Origin: Roseibium sp. Sym1
Lineage (GTDB): Bacteria > Pseudomonadota > Alphaproteobacteria > Rhizobiales > Stappiaceae
Assembly: GCF_027359675.1 (NCBI RefSeq)
Contig: NZ_CP114786.1
Span: 6,546,501-6,610,500 of the forward strand
Direction: 5' to 3'
Length of the DNA stretch: 64,000 nucleotides
The notes below the pieces were generated by a model. The model worked only from the letters and a program-made list of their open reading frames with translations. It had not been told where the DNA came from and did no database searches. How positions within the stretch are numbered: the first letter of the stretch is position 1; each line of letters starts with the position of its first letter. A program made the translations under genes and the position numbers. Of this stretch, positions 18,329 through 27,400 are shown one piece after another.

Positions 18329-19062
18329 GTGCCCTGACATCCCATTTGCGCAAATATGCTGCTGCGCCGGTATGTCATGACATTCAGATCAACGGACAGC
18401 TGGTCGGCCTGCATGACAGCGGCGTCCTGTGGTGGCCGGACGAGTCCATCCTCGTGGTCGCCGACCTGCACCTTGAAAAGGGGTCCAGCTTTGCCCGGCG
18501 CGGCATCATGCTGCCGCCCTATGACACCGGTGCAACGCTGGAAAAGCTGGCCGGCGTGATCGACGCCTTCGATCCGGCCTGTGTCATCTGCCTCGGCGAC
18601 AGCTTCCACGATGCCGACGGGTCCGACCGTCTTCCCCCGACCTACCGGGCCATGCTGACAACGCTGCAGCTCGGCCGCGAATGGATCTGGGTGACGGGCA
18701 ACCACGACCCGGTCGCACCGGTGCGCCTGTGCGGTGTCACCGTCGATGAAGTCAAGATCGGCCCCCTTACCTTCCGCCACGAGCCGGTCGAAAAGGTCGG
18801 GGCCCCGGCGGCCATCGGCGAGGTCTGCGGCCATCTGCACCCGGCGGCGCGCGTGCGCCGCTTCGGCCGGTCGATCCGGCGGGCCTGTTTCGTCACCGAC
18901 AACACCCGTCTTGTCCTGCCCGCCTTCGGTGCGCTCACCGGCGGGCTCAACGTCACCAACGAGGCCTACAGCATGATCTTCCGCCGGCGCCAGTTCTCGG
19001 TGTTCATGCTCGGCAACGACCGGCTGTTTCCGTTCACGGCCAGCCGGCTGGTCGGCGACTGA
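18325..19062 (+). CDS. pdeM: PdeM-type ligase-associated metallophosphoesterase/endonuclease
   Basis: 245 residues with the calcineurin-like metal-binding motifs in order: ADLHLEKG (Asp47, His49), GDSFHD (91-96), GNHD (125-128) and a late GHLHP-like motif (CGHLHPAARV). The family is the manganese-dependent endonuclease/phosphodiesterase partner of the Lhr-type helicase. It is the second gene of a two-gene operon, starting inside the stop of the helicase gene. It probably cuts DNA near lesions exposed by the helicase. The role in damage response is known for the family and inferred here. Confidence 0.94.
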   Translation: MSALTSHLRKYAAAPVCHDIQINGQLVGLHDSGVLWWPDESILVVADLHLEKGSSFARRGIMLPPYDTGATLEKLAGVIDAFDPACVICLGDSFHDADGSDRLPPTYRAMLTTLQLGREWIWVTGNHDPVAPVRLCGVTVDEVKIGPLTFRHEPVEKVGAPAAIGEVCGHLHPAARVRRFGRSIRRACFVTDNTRLVLPAFGALTGGLNVTNEAYSMIFRRRQFSVFMLGNDRLFPFTASRLVGD

Positions 19063-19117
19063 CCCGCGCACACCAACGTTTCTTGTGCAATCCGGCGCGA
19101 CTGGCTATGCCTTTGCC

Positions 19118-20068
19118 ATGTCGATTGCCCCGTCTCCTCCCAGTCCCTTGACCCTTCGCGAAACAGCGTCACCCGAAGTCGAACGGCTGTTGTCAGTCGT
19201 GCGCGATCTCGCCACATCGGAGGGCGTCACACCGACCCCGCTTGCCAATGTCTGGGTGATGAGGATCGGCAACAACGTGCCCTATCACCGGGGCCGCAAC
19301 AGCGGGCTGTCGGTCGCGGTGGCGGTCTCGGGCCGCAAGATCGTCACGCTGGACGGCAGGACAGTTGTCAATGACAGCGGCCAGGTCATCGCCATGCATG
19401 GCGACACGGCCTACGAGGCGGTCGTCCGGGCAAGCCCTGCCGAGCCCTACATCGCCCTGAAGCTGCAGCTGCCACCGGACCTCGTCGCCGGGACCCTGGT
19501 CCGTTTCGCGGAAACCGGGCAGGAACCGCCTTCGGCCGAGAACAGCAGCCTGCTCTCCAGCCAACCGCTGGATAATGCCCTTGCGGGCCCCCTGTTGCGG
19601 TTGCTGGAGTGCTTCAGGGAGCCGGCGGATTGCCACATGCTGGCACCGCTGCATCTGAAGGAAATCTGCTACCGCATCCTCCGCTCGCCCGCCTTCGGTG
19701 TCCTGAGATCGCTGGTGTCCGGGGCGGATGCGCGGCTGGTCAAGGCCCTGCACTACATCGAGACCCACGCGGACCGCGCCGATCTCACCGTCGCGGAGAT
19801 CGCTTCTGAAGTCGCCATGAGCCCGTCGCGCTTTGCCCACGGCTTCACCGCGCTCTACGGACAATCGCCGATGCAGTATCGCAAGCAGGTCCGGCTGGAG
19901 CGTGCCCGGCGCTATCTGCTCTCGGCCGGGTCCAGTGTTGCCGTGGCCGCGGAACAGGCCGGTTATGCCAGCCAGTCGCATTTCACGCGCGACTTCAAGT
20001 CTCTCTTCGGGCTGGCCCCGCGCCAGTACGCAAACGCGATGAGATCCGCACGCCTTGCTTCCGCCTGA
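19118..20068 (+). CDS. AraC-family transcriptional regulator (cupin-type N-terminus)
   Basis: 316 residues from the ATG at 19118; an upstream GTG at 19085 is possible but less likely. The N-terminal half (about 30-200) resembles the AraC_N cupin-like ligand domain (GLSVAVAVSGRKIVTLDG). The C-terminal 100 residues are an AraC helix-turn-helix pair (LTVAEIASEVAMSPSRFAHG and AAEQAGYASQSHFTRDFKS). It probably controls the small ABM-domain gene that follows 110 bp downstream, as such regulators often act locally. The inducer is unknown. Start at 19118 lies 55 bp after the pdeM stop. Confidence 0.9.
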   Translation: MSIAPSPPSPLTLRETASPEVERLLSVVRDLATSEGVTPTPLANVWVMRIGNNVPYHRGRNSGLSVAVAVSGRKIVTLDGRTVVNDSGQVIAMHGDTAYEAVVRASPAEPYIALKLQLPPDLVAGTLVRFAETGQEPPSAENSSLLSSQPLDNALAGPLLRLLECFREPADCHMLAPLHLKEICYRILRSPAFGVLRSLVSGADARLVKALHYIETHADRADLTVAEIASEVAMSPSRFAHGFTALYGQSPMQYRKQVRLERARRYLLSAGSSVAVAAEQAGYASQSHFTRDFKSLFGLAPRQYANAMRSARLASA

Positions 20069-20178
20069 GGGCGAACCGGCAGGATCGGGCAGGTCTTCGG
20101 CAGGATCGGATCTGTTCCTGTTCAATGGATGGCCGTATCCCTTCGCGGGTCATGTACCGAAATCGCGAAAGGAAGATC

Positions 20179-20466
20179 ATGTCCGTGAAAGTCGTCGTTC
20201 AGTTCAAGGCCCTTGAGAACAGGCAGGAGGATTTCCAAGTCCTCATGCGTTCCGTGTCGAAAGACCTGCCGGGTGTCGCCGGATGCCGGGGCGTCGAAGT
20301 GCTACAGGACCGCGAGGATGCCTGCCGGTTCACGCTGGTGGAAACCTGGGACAGCGTCGAGATCCACAAGTCCCATATCGACGGCCTCGTCGCCGACGGC
20401 ACCTGGGCGGCGATCTCCGGTCATCTCGCCGAAGACCCCGTCAGCGGTTATTTCCGGAGCCTCTGA
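20179..20466 (+). CDS. ABM-domain (antibiotic biosynthesis monooxygenase-like) small protein
   Basis: 95 residues from the ATG at 20179, with GGAAG upstream; an in-frame start at 20125 lacks a site. The sequence (VVVQFKALENRQEDFQ...) has the alternating strands of the ferredoxin-like ABM fold, including the typical LVETWDSVEIHKSHI segment. Family members are small dimeric quinol or haem monooxygenases, or binding proteins of unknown role. It follows the AraC regulator on the same strand and may be its target. No specific substrate can be named. Confidence 0.85.
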   Translation: MSVKVVVQFKALENRQEDFQVLMRSVSKDLPGVAGCRGVEVLQDREDACRFTLVETWDSVEIHKSHIDGLVADGTWAAISGHLAEDPVSGYFRSL

Positions 20467-20529
20467 AAAAGGCGGAGCGCTCCGGCGCGTTCACACCGTC
20501 TTTCGGCCGATCGGAGCGCTCCTGCGGGT

Positions 20530-20637
20530 TCACAACAGCCGATACCCGGCCCAGACCAGCACCGCGATCGCCACGACACCCAGAAAAACGGTCTTGCGCA
20601 GTTCCTTGCGCAGAAAGCTGTCGAGCTGCTTGCTCAT
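20530..20637 (-). CDS. 35-residue single-pass membrane peptide
   Basis: A complete small frame, ATG at 20635-20637 and TGA at 20530-20532. The first 16 residues are charged and amphipathic (MSKQLDSFLRKELRKT), followed by a hydrophobic helix (VFLGVVAIAVLVWAGYRLL) that reaches the C-terminus. AGGA lies about eight bases before the ATG. The positive-inside charge pattern suggests a cytoplasmic N-terminus. It lies between the ABM gene (convergent) and a REPIN element, downstream of the AI-2E-family permease gene. No family was recognised, and translation is unproven. Confidence 0.55.
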   Translation of the reverse strand: MSKQLDSFLRKELRKTVFLGVVAIAVLVWAGYRLL

Positions 20638-20715
20638 CGGGTTTCCTTGCGGTTGAAGCCGTTATGACTCCGGCATTCCGAACACGGGCGTCAGCCTATG
20701 CCATACCCACCAGTT

Positions 20716-20862
20716 TCACCCCGGGCAAGCGCAGCGCAGACCCGGGGCCTACTCTCAGCACCGCTTGGAAAAGTGTGTCGGTGTCGTTCGAAGAGGGAGT
20801 TTCATCGCCGGCTCTCTGGCAGCGAGTAGGCCCCGGGTCTCGCGATGCTCGCCCGGGGTGAC
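20716..20862. repeat. Paired hairpin repeat (REPIN-like), family A copy 1
   Basis: Two inverted arms of about 38 bases: a left arm beginning TCACCCCGGGCAAGCGCAGC and a right arm ending GCTCGCCCGGGGTGACA, each containing GGCCTACTC or its complement (GAGTAGGCC), with about 70 bases between. The same arms recur at 62230-62376 and 63475-63624. It lies in the gap between the small membrane peptide and the AI-2E-family permease. Confidence 0.8.
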
Positions 20863-20908
20863 ACCTGGATTTGCAGCACGTTTGTTCCAGACCAAATTCT
20901 GCGTTTTC

Positions 20909-22024
20909 TTATGACGCATTGTCCTTGGTTTCCTCCCCGACCTTCACCCAGGCGATCACCAGTTCGTAGAACACCGCCAGCACGACCGGTCCCAGGAAAA
21001 GGCCGATCAGGCCGTAGGCGATGGTGCCGCCAAGGACGCCGATCAGGATGACCAGCATCGGCACGTCGAGGCCGCGGGACATCAGGATCGGCCGGAGCAC
21101 GTTGTCGACCAGCATCACCGGCACCATGAGAACGGTGAAGAGGAGCGCGGGCATGACCTCCCAGGAGCTCCACGCCCAGATGATGGTCGGAATGATGACC
21201 AGCGCCGGCCCGATCTGGATGATGCACAGGAACAGCGCCGCGAAGGCCAGGACGCCCGCCAGCGGCACCGAGAAGGCGATCAGGAGAATGCCGGTCAGCA
21301 GGCCCTGGATCACCGCGACGCCGATCACGCCACGTGAAACGTTGCGGATGGTGGCGCCTGCCAGATCGACGAACTCGGCGCCGCGCGGGGCGATGATCCG
21401 GTCTGCAAAGCGCTTGGCCCCCTTTGCGAGCGAGGGGCCGGGCACGAACAGGCAGCCGGAGAGAATGATCGAGACGATGAAAAACAGGACCGAGCCGCTG
21501 AGCGCGGCCAGCATCGAGAGAATACGTCCGCCAGCGGGTACCAGCATCGGTCCGACCTTGGTGATGACATCCGCCAGCCCCGTGGCGGCATGGGACCAGG
21601 CGGCGGCGATCTTGTCGCCGACCAGAGGCAAGCCGGCCAGCCGATCCGGCAAGGGCGGCAGTTTGAGCGCGCCGGCGGACAGGCCATGCAGCCAGCCTTG
21701 CAGCGTCTCCGCCAGACTGACCACCAGAACCGCGACCGGGCCGATGACGATGGCTAGGCAGACCAGTGTCACCAGCACTGCCGACAGGACCTTGCGGCCA
21801 CCGAGTTTTTCCGCCAGCCAGGCATAGACCGGGTAGAGCGCGACGGTGAGCACAACCGCCCAGAGCAGGAACAGGAAAAACGGCGCGATCAGCTGCAGCG
21901 AGAAATAAGCGAACAGGCCAAGGACGCCGAGCCGGATGGCAATGTCGATCACCCTGGCGTCGACGGAAGGTTCGGGTTTGCGCGCTTCTTCCGCGGATGG
22001 ATCCGACCTCGGCTCTGTCGTCAT
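20909..22024 (-). CDS. AI-2E-family transporter
   Basis: 371 residues from the ATG at 22022-22024; the frame extends upstream to 22144, but the extra residues are Cys/Arg/Ser-rich and non-homologous. Seven to eight membrane helices are visible: two close N-terminal pairs, a central soluble loop (about 85-150), and a helical C-terminal half including LLTGILLIAFSVPLAGVLAF and GGTIAYGLIGLFLGPVVLAV. The family (former UPF0118) includes TqsA and YdiK-like permeases. Substrates vary, and autoinducer-2 export is shown only for some members, so the call is by family only. Encoded in the inner membrane. It is single and flanked by repeat-rich gaps. Confidence 0.9.
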   Translation of the reverse strand: MTTEPRSDPSAEEARKPEPSVDARVIDIAIRLGVLGLFAYFSLQLIAPFFLFLLWAVVLTVALYPVYAWLAEKLGGRKVLSAVLVTLVCLAIVIGPVAVLVVSLAETLQGWLHGLSAGALKLPPLPDRLAGLPLVGDKIAAAWSHAATGLADVITKVGPMLVPAGGRILSMLAALSGSVLFFIVSIILSGCLFVPGPSLAKGAKRFADRIIAPRGAEFVDLAGATIRNVSRGVIGVAVIQGLLTGILLIAFSVPLAGVLAFAALFLCIIQIGPALVIIPTIIWAWSSWEVMPALLFTVLMVPVMLVDNVLRPILMSRGLDVPMLVILIGVLGGTIAYGLIGLFLGPVVLAVFYELVIAWVKVGEETKDNAS

Positions 22025-22172
22025 GGCCCTGCCCCGTGTCTGAAAACTCTGCCAAGTCGACAATAGCCGTGCTTGCCCGGAGTGCCAGCGCAAAGTGCAT
22101 TGAGAGGAATTGCAACAGAACGGCACACGATGCTGTGGAGCCATGCAAGGTGAGCTTCGAAGTCTGTGGGCG

Positions 22173-22212
22173 ATCCTTCGAGACGGACCTGACGGTCCTC
22201 CTCAGGATGACG
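22173..22212. repeat. Dispersed repeat, family B single unit
   Basis: ATCCTTCGAGACGG, a short inner hairpin (GGACC / GGTCC), then CTCAGGATGACG. The same frame of sequence is found at 40684-40788 and 55145-55266. It resembles hairpin units scattered through many alphaproteobacterial intergenic regions. Confidence 0.7.
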
Positions 22213-22355
22213 CCGAGTGTGGGGTCAGCGTTCTTCGGAGTTGCGAGGCAAAAGACCGGGATACCGGCGCATCACCGATGCCGCCACACACACCGGCGTC
22301 ATCCTGAGTGTCTGGCCTGAAAATGATGGCCGGGGCGAATGCTTCACTCACATTT

Positions 22356-22460
22356 GTTATTCCCGCGAAAGCGGGAAACCAGGACTCCGTGAGGTTAAAT
22401 CTAAATTTATAGAGCGAATTCATGAGGTTACCAGGTTCCCGCCTTCGCGGGGATGACAAC
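22356..22460. repeat. Inverted repeat, family C
   Basis: Left arm GTTATTCCCGCGAAAGCGGG and right arm TTCCCGCCTTCGCGGGGATG, each itself a small hairpin, flank an AT-richer 45-50 base spacer. The pattern (TTCCCGC GAA GCGGGAA) is a widespread bacterial intergenic hairpin. Seen once in this window. Confidence 0.7.
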
Positions 22461-22623
22461 TGAGAGGGGGCGAGTTCGTGCCAGGAACGATGAAAACCGC
22501 GTCCTGGATCACTTTCGGGCCAGACACTGTGGAGCCGTGCAAGCGGCGTCTCGAAGGAGTGGCAACTTTTCCCCGCGGCCAGACGACTCTACGTGCCTTT
22601 TCGGGGAGCTGCCCCGCCTTCAT

Positions 22624-23403
22624 TCAATCCCTTCGGAAGATCACCCCGGCCAGCCAGCCGGTGAAGATGGCGAGCGCAACAGCAAGCAGGCCGTAGACAA
22701 GGGGATAGTTCTGGGCGAGCTCGAAGGTGATCTGCTCGAAGCCGGTCTTGGCGACATCCAGCGTCTGCTCTGTCTGCGAGACAACGTCGCCGTGGTGAAA
22801 CAGGAAGCTCTTCACCTTGTACTTGCCGACGGGAATGTTCGCCGGCAGCGGAATGTTGGTGCGGAACATGGTGTCGGTCAGGAAAGTGATCGAGGTTTCC
22901 TGCTCCGAATAAAGCCCGGTCTCCTCGCGCAGCCGGACGAAGGCGCGCCGGAAATCGTCCCGGTCGGCAAGCGGGACGTTGGAAACACCAGAGACCGCGA
23001 GGTTGATGTGATTCAGGCCGATACCGAGCTCGTCCAGAACCGTCCGGTTTGCCATGTTGCCGATGTCGATGGTGCTGGCAACGGCATAGAAGGACGGCAC
23101 GTTCTGGAAGCGTTCGGCCTCCCGGTTGACCCAGACGCCCAGGAACCGGCCCTTGCGGCGGGTGGTGATGTCCTGGGGCGGGCCCTCCACGACGATGGCG
23201 AGCTCGTAGCCGCTCGGATCGTTGGGCTGGCGCACGATGTTCTGAGCCTGGCCGAAAATCACGATTTCGGTGCCGGTGAAATTGGACTGGATCGAAATCA
23301 CGTCGGACGACAGCGATGTCACCAGATCGAGGCCGTGCCGGTTCTGTGCGAAGGCATTGGCGGATACGAGCAGCGCCGCCAGGAGGACAGCCAGACGGAT
23401 CAT
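22624..23403 (-). CDS. TIGR02186-type membrane-anchored protein linked to TauE/SafE
   Basis: 259 residues. Signal peptide (MIRLAVLLAALLVSANAFAQ), a large periplasmic domain of mainly beta character (DVISIQSNFTGTEIVIFGQA and onward), and one C-terminal membrane helix (YGLLAVALAIFTGWLAGVIF) with a short basic end. This is the layout of the conserved alphaproteobacterial family TIGR02186, which is regularly encoded beside a TauE/SafE permease. Its start overlaps the permease stop by four bases, so they form one operon. The role is unknown; it may be a periplasmic partner of the permease. Confidence 0.88.
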   Translation of the reverse strand: MIRLAVLLAALLVSANAFAQNRHGLDLVTSLSSDVISIQSNFTGTEIVIFGQAQNIVRQPNDPSGYELAIVVEGPPQDITTRRKGRFLGVWVNREAERFQNVPSFYAVASTIDIGNMANRTVLDELGIGLNHINLAVSGVSNVPLADRDDFRRAFVRLREETGLYSEQETSITFLTDTMFRTNIPLPANIPVGKYKVKSFLFHHGDVVSQTEQTLDVAKTGFEQITFELAQNYPLVYGLLAVALAIFTGWLAGVIFRRD

Positions 23404-24329
23404 GAACCGGCCCCCTTGCGAATGGCGATGGAATAGAAGTCGTCCGGCACCAGCAGAAGGTCGATCGCAAAGCGCAAACCGACCCCAAGCACAAGCAGAG
23501 CCAGCAGCAGGCGCAGCTGGTCGCCGCGCAGGTTCTGGCCCATGCGGGCCCCGAACTGCGCGCCTATGACACCGCCGACCATCAAGGTCATCGCCAGGAC
23601 GATGTCGACGGTCTTCGTCCCCATCGAGTGGAACACGGTTGCCGCCGCCATGGTGAACAGGATCTGGAACAGGGAGGTGCCGATGACGATGTTGGTGGGC
23701 ACGCGCAGCAGGTAGATCAGCGCCGGCACCATCATGAAACCGCCGCCGATGCCGAGCACCGTGCCGAGAAAGCCGATTATCGCCCCAAGCCCGACCACGG
23801 GAATGACGCTGACATAGAGCTTGGACCGGCGGAACCGCACTTTCAGCGGCAGGCCGTGGATCCAGTTGTGCTGGCCGGGTTTTCGGGCTTTCGGGGCAGC
23901 CCCGGACTTGCGCCGGCGGATCGCCCTGACCGATTCAAACAGCATCAGGCCGCCGATCGTGCCCAGGAAGGTCACGTAGGACAGCGAAATCACCAGGTCG
24001 AGCTGGCCGACCGATTGCAGGACATCGAAGAGCACGACACCGATCAGGGACCCGAGGACACCGCCCGCGAGCAGGATACCGGCCAGTTTGAGATCAATCG
24101 CCTTGCGGCGCCAGTAGTTGACCACCGCAGACGCCGACGAGGCAACGACCTGGGTGGTGACAGTCGCGACGGATACAGCAGGCGGAATGCCCGAGAAGAT
24201 CAGCAAAGGGGTCAGCAGAAAGCCGCCGCCGATCCCGAACAGGCCCGACAGAAAACCCACGGCGCCGCCCATCGCAAATATCACGAAGATATTGACCGGA
24301 ATCTCGGCTATGGGCAGGTATAATTGCAC
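23400..24329 (-). CDS. TauE/SafE-family anion (sulfite/sulfoacetate-type) exporter
   Basis: 309 residues with eight to nine membrane helices in two related halves, each opening with the glycine-rich pattern (GGAVGFLSGLFGIGGGFLLT; GFLGTVLGIGGGFMMVPALI). The family exports sulfite, sulfoacetate or related organosulfur anions. The exact substrate cannot be read. The start is taken at GTG 24327-24329, though no clear ribosome-binding site precedes it, and an internal start near FVIFAMGGA is possible. First gene of a two-gene operon with the TIGR02186 protein. A hairpin lies in the gap upstream. Confidence 0.92.
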   Translation of the reverse strand: MQLYLPIAEIPVNIFVIFAMGGAVGFLSGLFGIGGGFLLTPLLIFSGIPPAVSVATVTTQVVASSASAVVNYWRRKAIDLKLAGILLAGGVLGSLIGVVLFDVLQSVGQLDLVISLSYVTFLGTIGGLMLFESVRAIRRRKSGAAPKARKPGQHNWIHGLPLKVRFRRSKLYVSVIPVVGLGAIIGFLGTVLGIGGGFMMVPALIYLLRVPTNIVIGTSLFQILFTMAAATVFHSMGTKTVDIVLAMTLMVGGVIGAQFGARMGQNLRGDQLRLLLALLVLGVGLRFAIDLLLVPDDFYSIAIRKGAGS

Positions 24330-24391
24330 AGGGTCACGCCGGAACTGACTGCAGAGTAAGTTGAGGAAAGGCTACCTATGAAATGGTTAAA

Positions 24392-24429
24392 GACCCGTGC
24401 TGGCCGGTGTGTCAACCGGCCAGCGGGTC
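24392..24429 (-). terminator. Hairpin downstream of the PodJ-like gene
   Basis: A long stem pairs CTGGCCGGT with ACCGGCCAG, extended by GACCCG/CGGGTC with a two-base bulge, and is followed on the minus strand by a T-rich stretch (TTTAACCATTT). It lies 49 bp past the stop of the 1340-residue gene and before the permease operon. Confidence 0.65.
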
Positions 24430-24477
24430 CGTTCGGTTCGGTTGGTCGAAATTGGACCACTGTCAGCCGGATTCACA

Positions 24478-27400
24478 TCAGATTGCCTGGCTTTTGAGCT
24501 CGTCAATCAGGCGTTTGTCGACTTCACCGGTTTCCGGAAGGCCAAGGCTGCGCTGGAACGCGCGAATGGCGCTGCGGGTGCGTGGCCCCATCTGGCCGTC
24601 GGGCGTGCCGGTATCGAAGCCGAGATAGTTCAGCTTGTCCTGGGCTTCCCGGATCATCGCGGTGTTGTCGGCCGTGCTCACCGAGGCCTTTTCCGCCGGC
24701 AGGGACGAACTGTCGGCCCATCCCGGCTCCATGGTGACCTTGTTGGCTGCCGGGTCCGGTGCCTTCAGCGCAAACTGTTCGACAGCCAGCCGGGCATTGG
24801 CCAGGGTTTCCTGGTCCATCATGTTGGCGACGTCGTCGCGGCGCTTGGCCGCTTCCGGATCGCCCTGATCGGCAGCGATGGCAAACCACTTGTAGCTGGC
24901 AACCAGGTCCTTATCGACGCCGATGCCGCCGGCATAGAGGATGCCGAGATTGAACAGGCTGTCCTTGACCCCGTAATTGGCGGCCGCCTCGAACCATTTG
25001 GCCGCGGCCGCGTAGTCCGGCTGACCACCGCCGCCTTCGGCAAACAGCACCGCCAGATTATGCATGGCCTTGGCGTTGCCGGCCTCGGCGGCCTTGGAAT
25101 ACCACGCCTTCGCCTTGGGCACGTCCTTCTCGACGCCGCGTCCCTTTTCGTAAAGGCTGGCCAGCCGGTACTGTGCCGGAGCAAGTCCCTTGTCGGCCGC
25201 TTTCTGGTACCAGACCGCCGCCTTGGTCAGGTCAGGTGCGACGCCGTTGCCCTCGGTGTATTTCACACCGACCAGGAACTCCGCCGCCGGATTGCCGCCT
25301 GCGGCCGCGCTGCGCAATGCGATCGGGCCGACGCCTTCCGGCGGCAGGGACGCAAGCAGGCTGGCCGATGTGTCGGGCGCTTCCGCCCGCTTGAAGCCGT
25401 TTGTCGTATCTTCGGGCGGTGCTCCGAAACTGCCGGAAACCCCGGACGGCGGTGCGAACGCCAGGTCCGTTTCCGGCTCCACCGGACCAGTGGCGGAAGC
25501 GGCCTGAACGTCCTCTGCCCGGTTGACCGGATCCACTGGTGCAGCCGGTGCCGAGACAACCGGCGGCACGTTGGCTGCAGGAGACGGGGCAACCGGAACC
25601 GCAGCAACCGGTTCGGTGACGGATCCGCCCGTGACCGAGCCCTCCGCGATTGGGCCCTCCGCGATCGGGCCGGGGTCCTCGGCAAGCGCAACGGTCTCGG
25701 TGGGCGCCTGCGGGTCTGCCGGCGCGGACGCCGTGTCGGCCGGCATCGCCGCCGGAACCGCCTCATCCGTTTCCTGCGTTTCAGGAGTGGCCGAGGCAAG
25801 CTGGTTGCTTTCCTCCCCGCCGGTCGAGGCCAGACGGAACACCTGCAGGGTTCCGATCAGGAGCACCACGGCAGCGGCGGTGTAAAGGATTGCACGGCGG
25901 CGGCCGCCGGACGACTGGGGCGCTTCGGGCGCGGGCCGGTCACCGGGCAGGACCGCTGCCTCCTGTTCTTCAAACTCCCGGTCGGTAACCTCTTCCGGGC
26001 TGAGTTCCAGATCTTCGTCCTGCGCGACCTTGTCCTGTTTCGCAGCACCCGACTTGTCCCGCCTCAGAACATTGCGCAACCAGCCGACACGCGCCTTGCC
26101 GCGTTCCTCGTCTGCGTCCTCGGGTTCCTGGTCCTTGTCCAGTTGGGCGGCTTCCTGAGATGCCGCCTGCGCTGCACGCCGGGCAGCGGCGATAAAGTCG
26201 GCCTTGCGGTCCCGGGACTTGTCCTCCGGCCGCCCCTCGGCGGCCTGAGGCCCCTCGGGGGTTTCCGGCCTGTCGGTCTGCGGCGCGCGGCCAAACAGCG
26301 GAGCAGGTTCCTCGACCTTGATCGGCGAGAAGCTTGCGGCGGGCGCCGCCTCCCCCGCGGATGCCGGCCGCGTTTCCCCGAGGTGCTCGGCGCGTTCCAG
26401 ACTGTCCAGCCGTTCGGTCAGCGACCCGAGAACCGACTTGACCCCGTCAAAGGTGTTGCGGGTCCGCTCCTCGCTGCCCTCGGCGGCATCCAGCAGCCGC
26501 TTCAGATCTCCCTGAAGTTCGGTGATCGCTTCGTCATACTGGGCATTTTTCGGCCCCGGCGCGGTGGCCACGGCCTCCCGGGCCGCCTGCCTGGCGATGT
26601 CGGCGACATCCTCGCGCGTCTGCGCAAGGCCCTTTTCGAGCCGTTCGAAATAGGGTGAGAACTGGTCGACGCTGAACGCCTTGGTGGACGTGTTTTCGAT
26701 CTGCTCCGCCAGCGCGGCAACCTTGGCGCCCAGCTGTTCGAAGCGGCTGTCGTCGGAAACTTCCGCTCCCTTGGAGACGATTTGCGCGAGATCCGAAATC
26801 CTCTGTTCAAGAGCTTCCGTATTCGGAGGCGTTGCGACGCTGGCGCGCATGGACCCGATTTCCTGGCGCAGCTTGTCCAGGTCGGAGGTCGTTACCCTGT
26901 CTTGCGGCTGGTCAAGCCGGTCGCTCAGTTCGTTGAGCCGCTCCTGCAGCTCCACCATGACCTTTGTGTCGCCGCCGCCACCGGCGCGCATGGTCGCTGC
27001 ATCCAGAACCGGAACGGGACGCGAGGATTTCTTTTCGATCGCGTCGATTTTTCCGGAAATTGCCTCCAGCCGTTTTTCAAGCGCCTCGAAGGCACCGCCG
27101 TCTCCAGCCGGAAGGGGCGGGCTTTGTTCCATCCGTTCCAGGCGGTCGACAATATCGTTCAGTCGGCGGTCCACCTGCGAGAGGTGGTCACCGTCGGTCG
27201 GCAGTGCACGGTCGTCGGACATCATGCCGACGATGTCTTCAAGCCTGCCCTGGAGCCTGGAAATGGTTTCCGGCTCGGGCATGCGCTGTTCCATGGCCGA
27301 CAGGCGATTGTCGAGGCCACGCTGTTCGCGGGCCAGCCCTTCCAGGTCGTCCAGCCGGCTGGACACGAATTTCATGCGGTCGTCGATGCCTTCGACCAGC

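Larger units (their letters stand above)
22025..22623. other. 599-bp non-coding gap, repeat-rich
   Basis: Between the AI-2E-family permease and TIGR02186 genes. It holds one family B unit (22173-22212) and one family C inverted repeat (22356-22460). A short direct repeat GTGGAGCC(A/G)TGCAAG occurs near 22137 and 22529. No credible coding frame was seen; open frames here are short and Arg/Ser-rich. Confidence 0.6.

Noticed and set aside
15743..18340. 865-codon open frame antisense to the Lhr-type helicase
   Set aside because: It is a GC-rich shadow of the real gene, with no family character.
20802..22148. 448-codon frame overlapping the AI-2E-family permease in another frame
   Set aside because: The permease frame has clear helices and family segments; this one is its shadow.
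24397..26658. 753-codon open frame antisense to the PodJ-like gene
   Set aside because: It arises from strong third-position GC on the opposite strand and shows Arg/Gly-rich filler, not a protein family.
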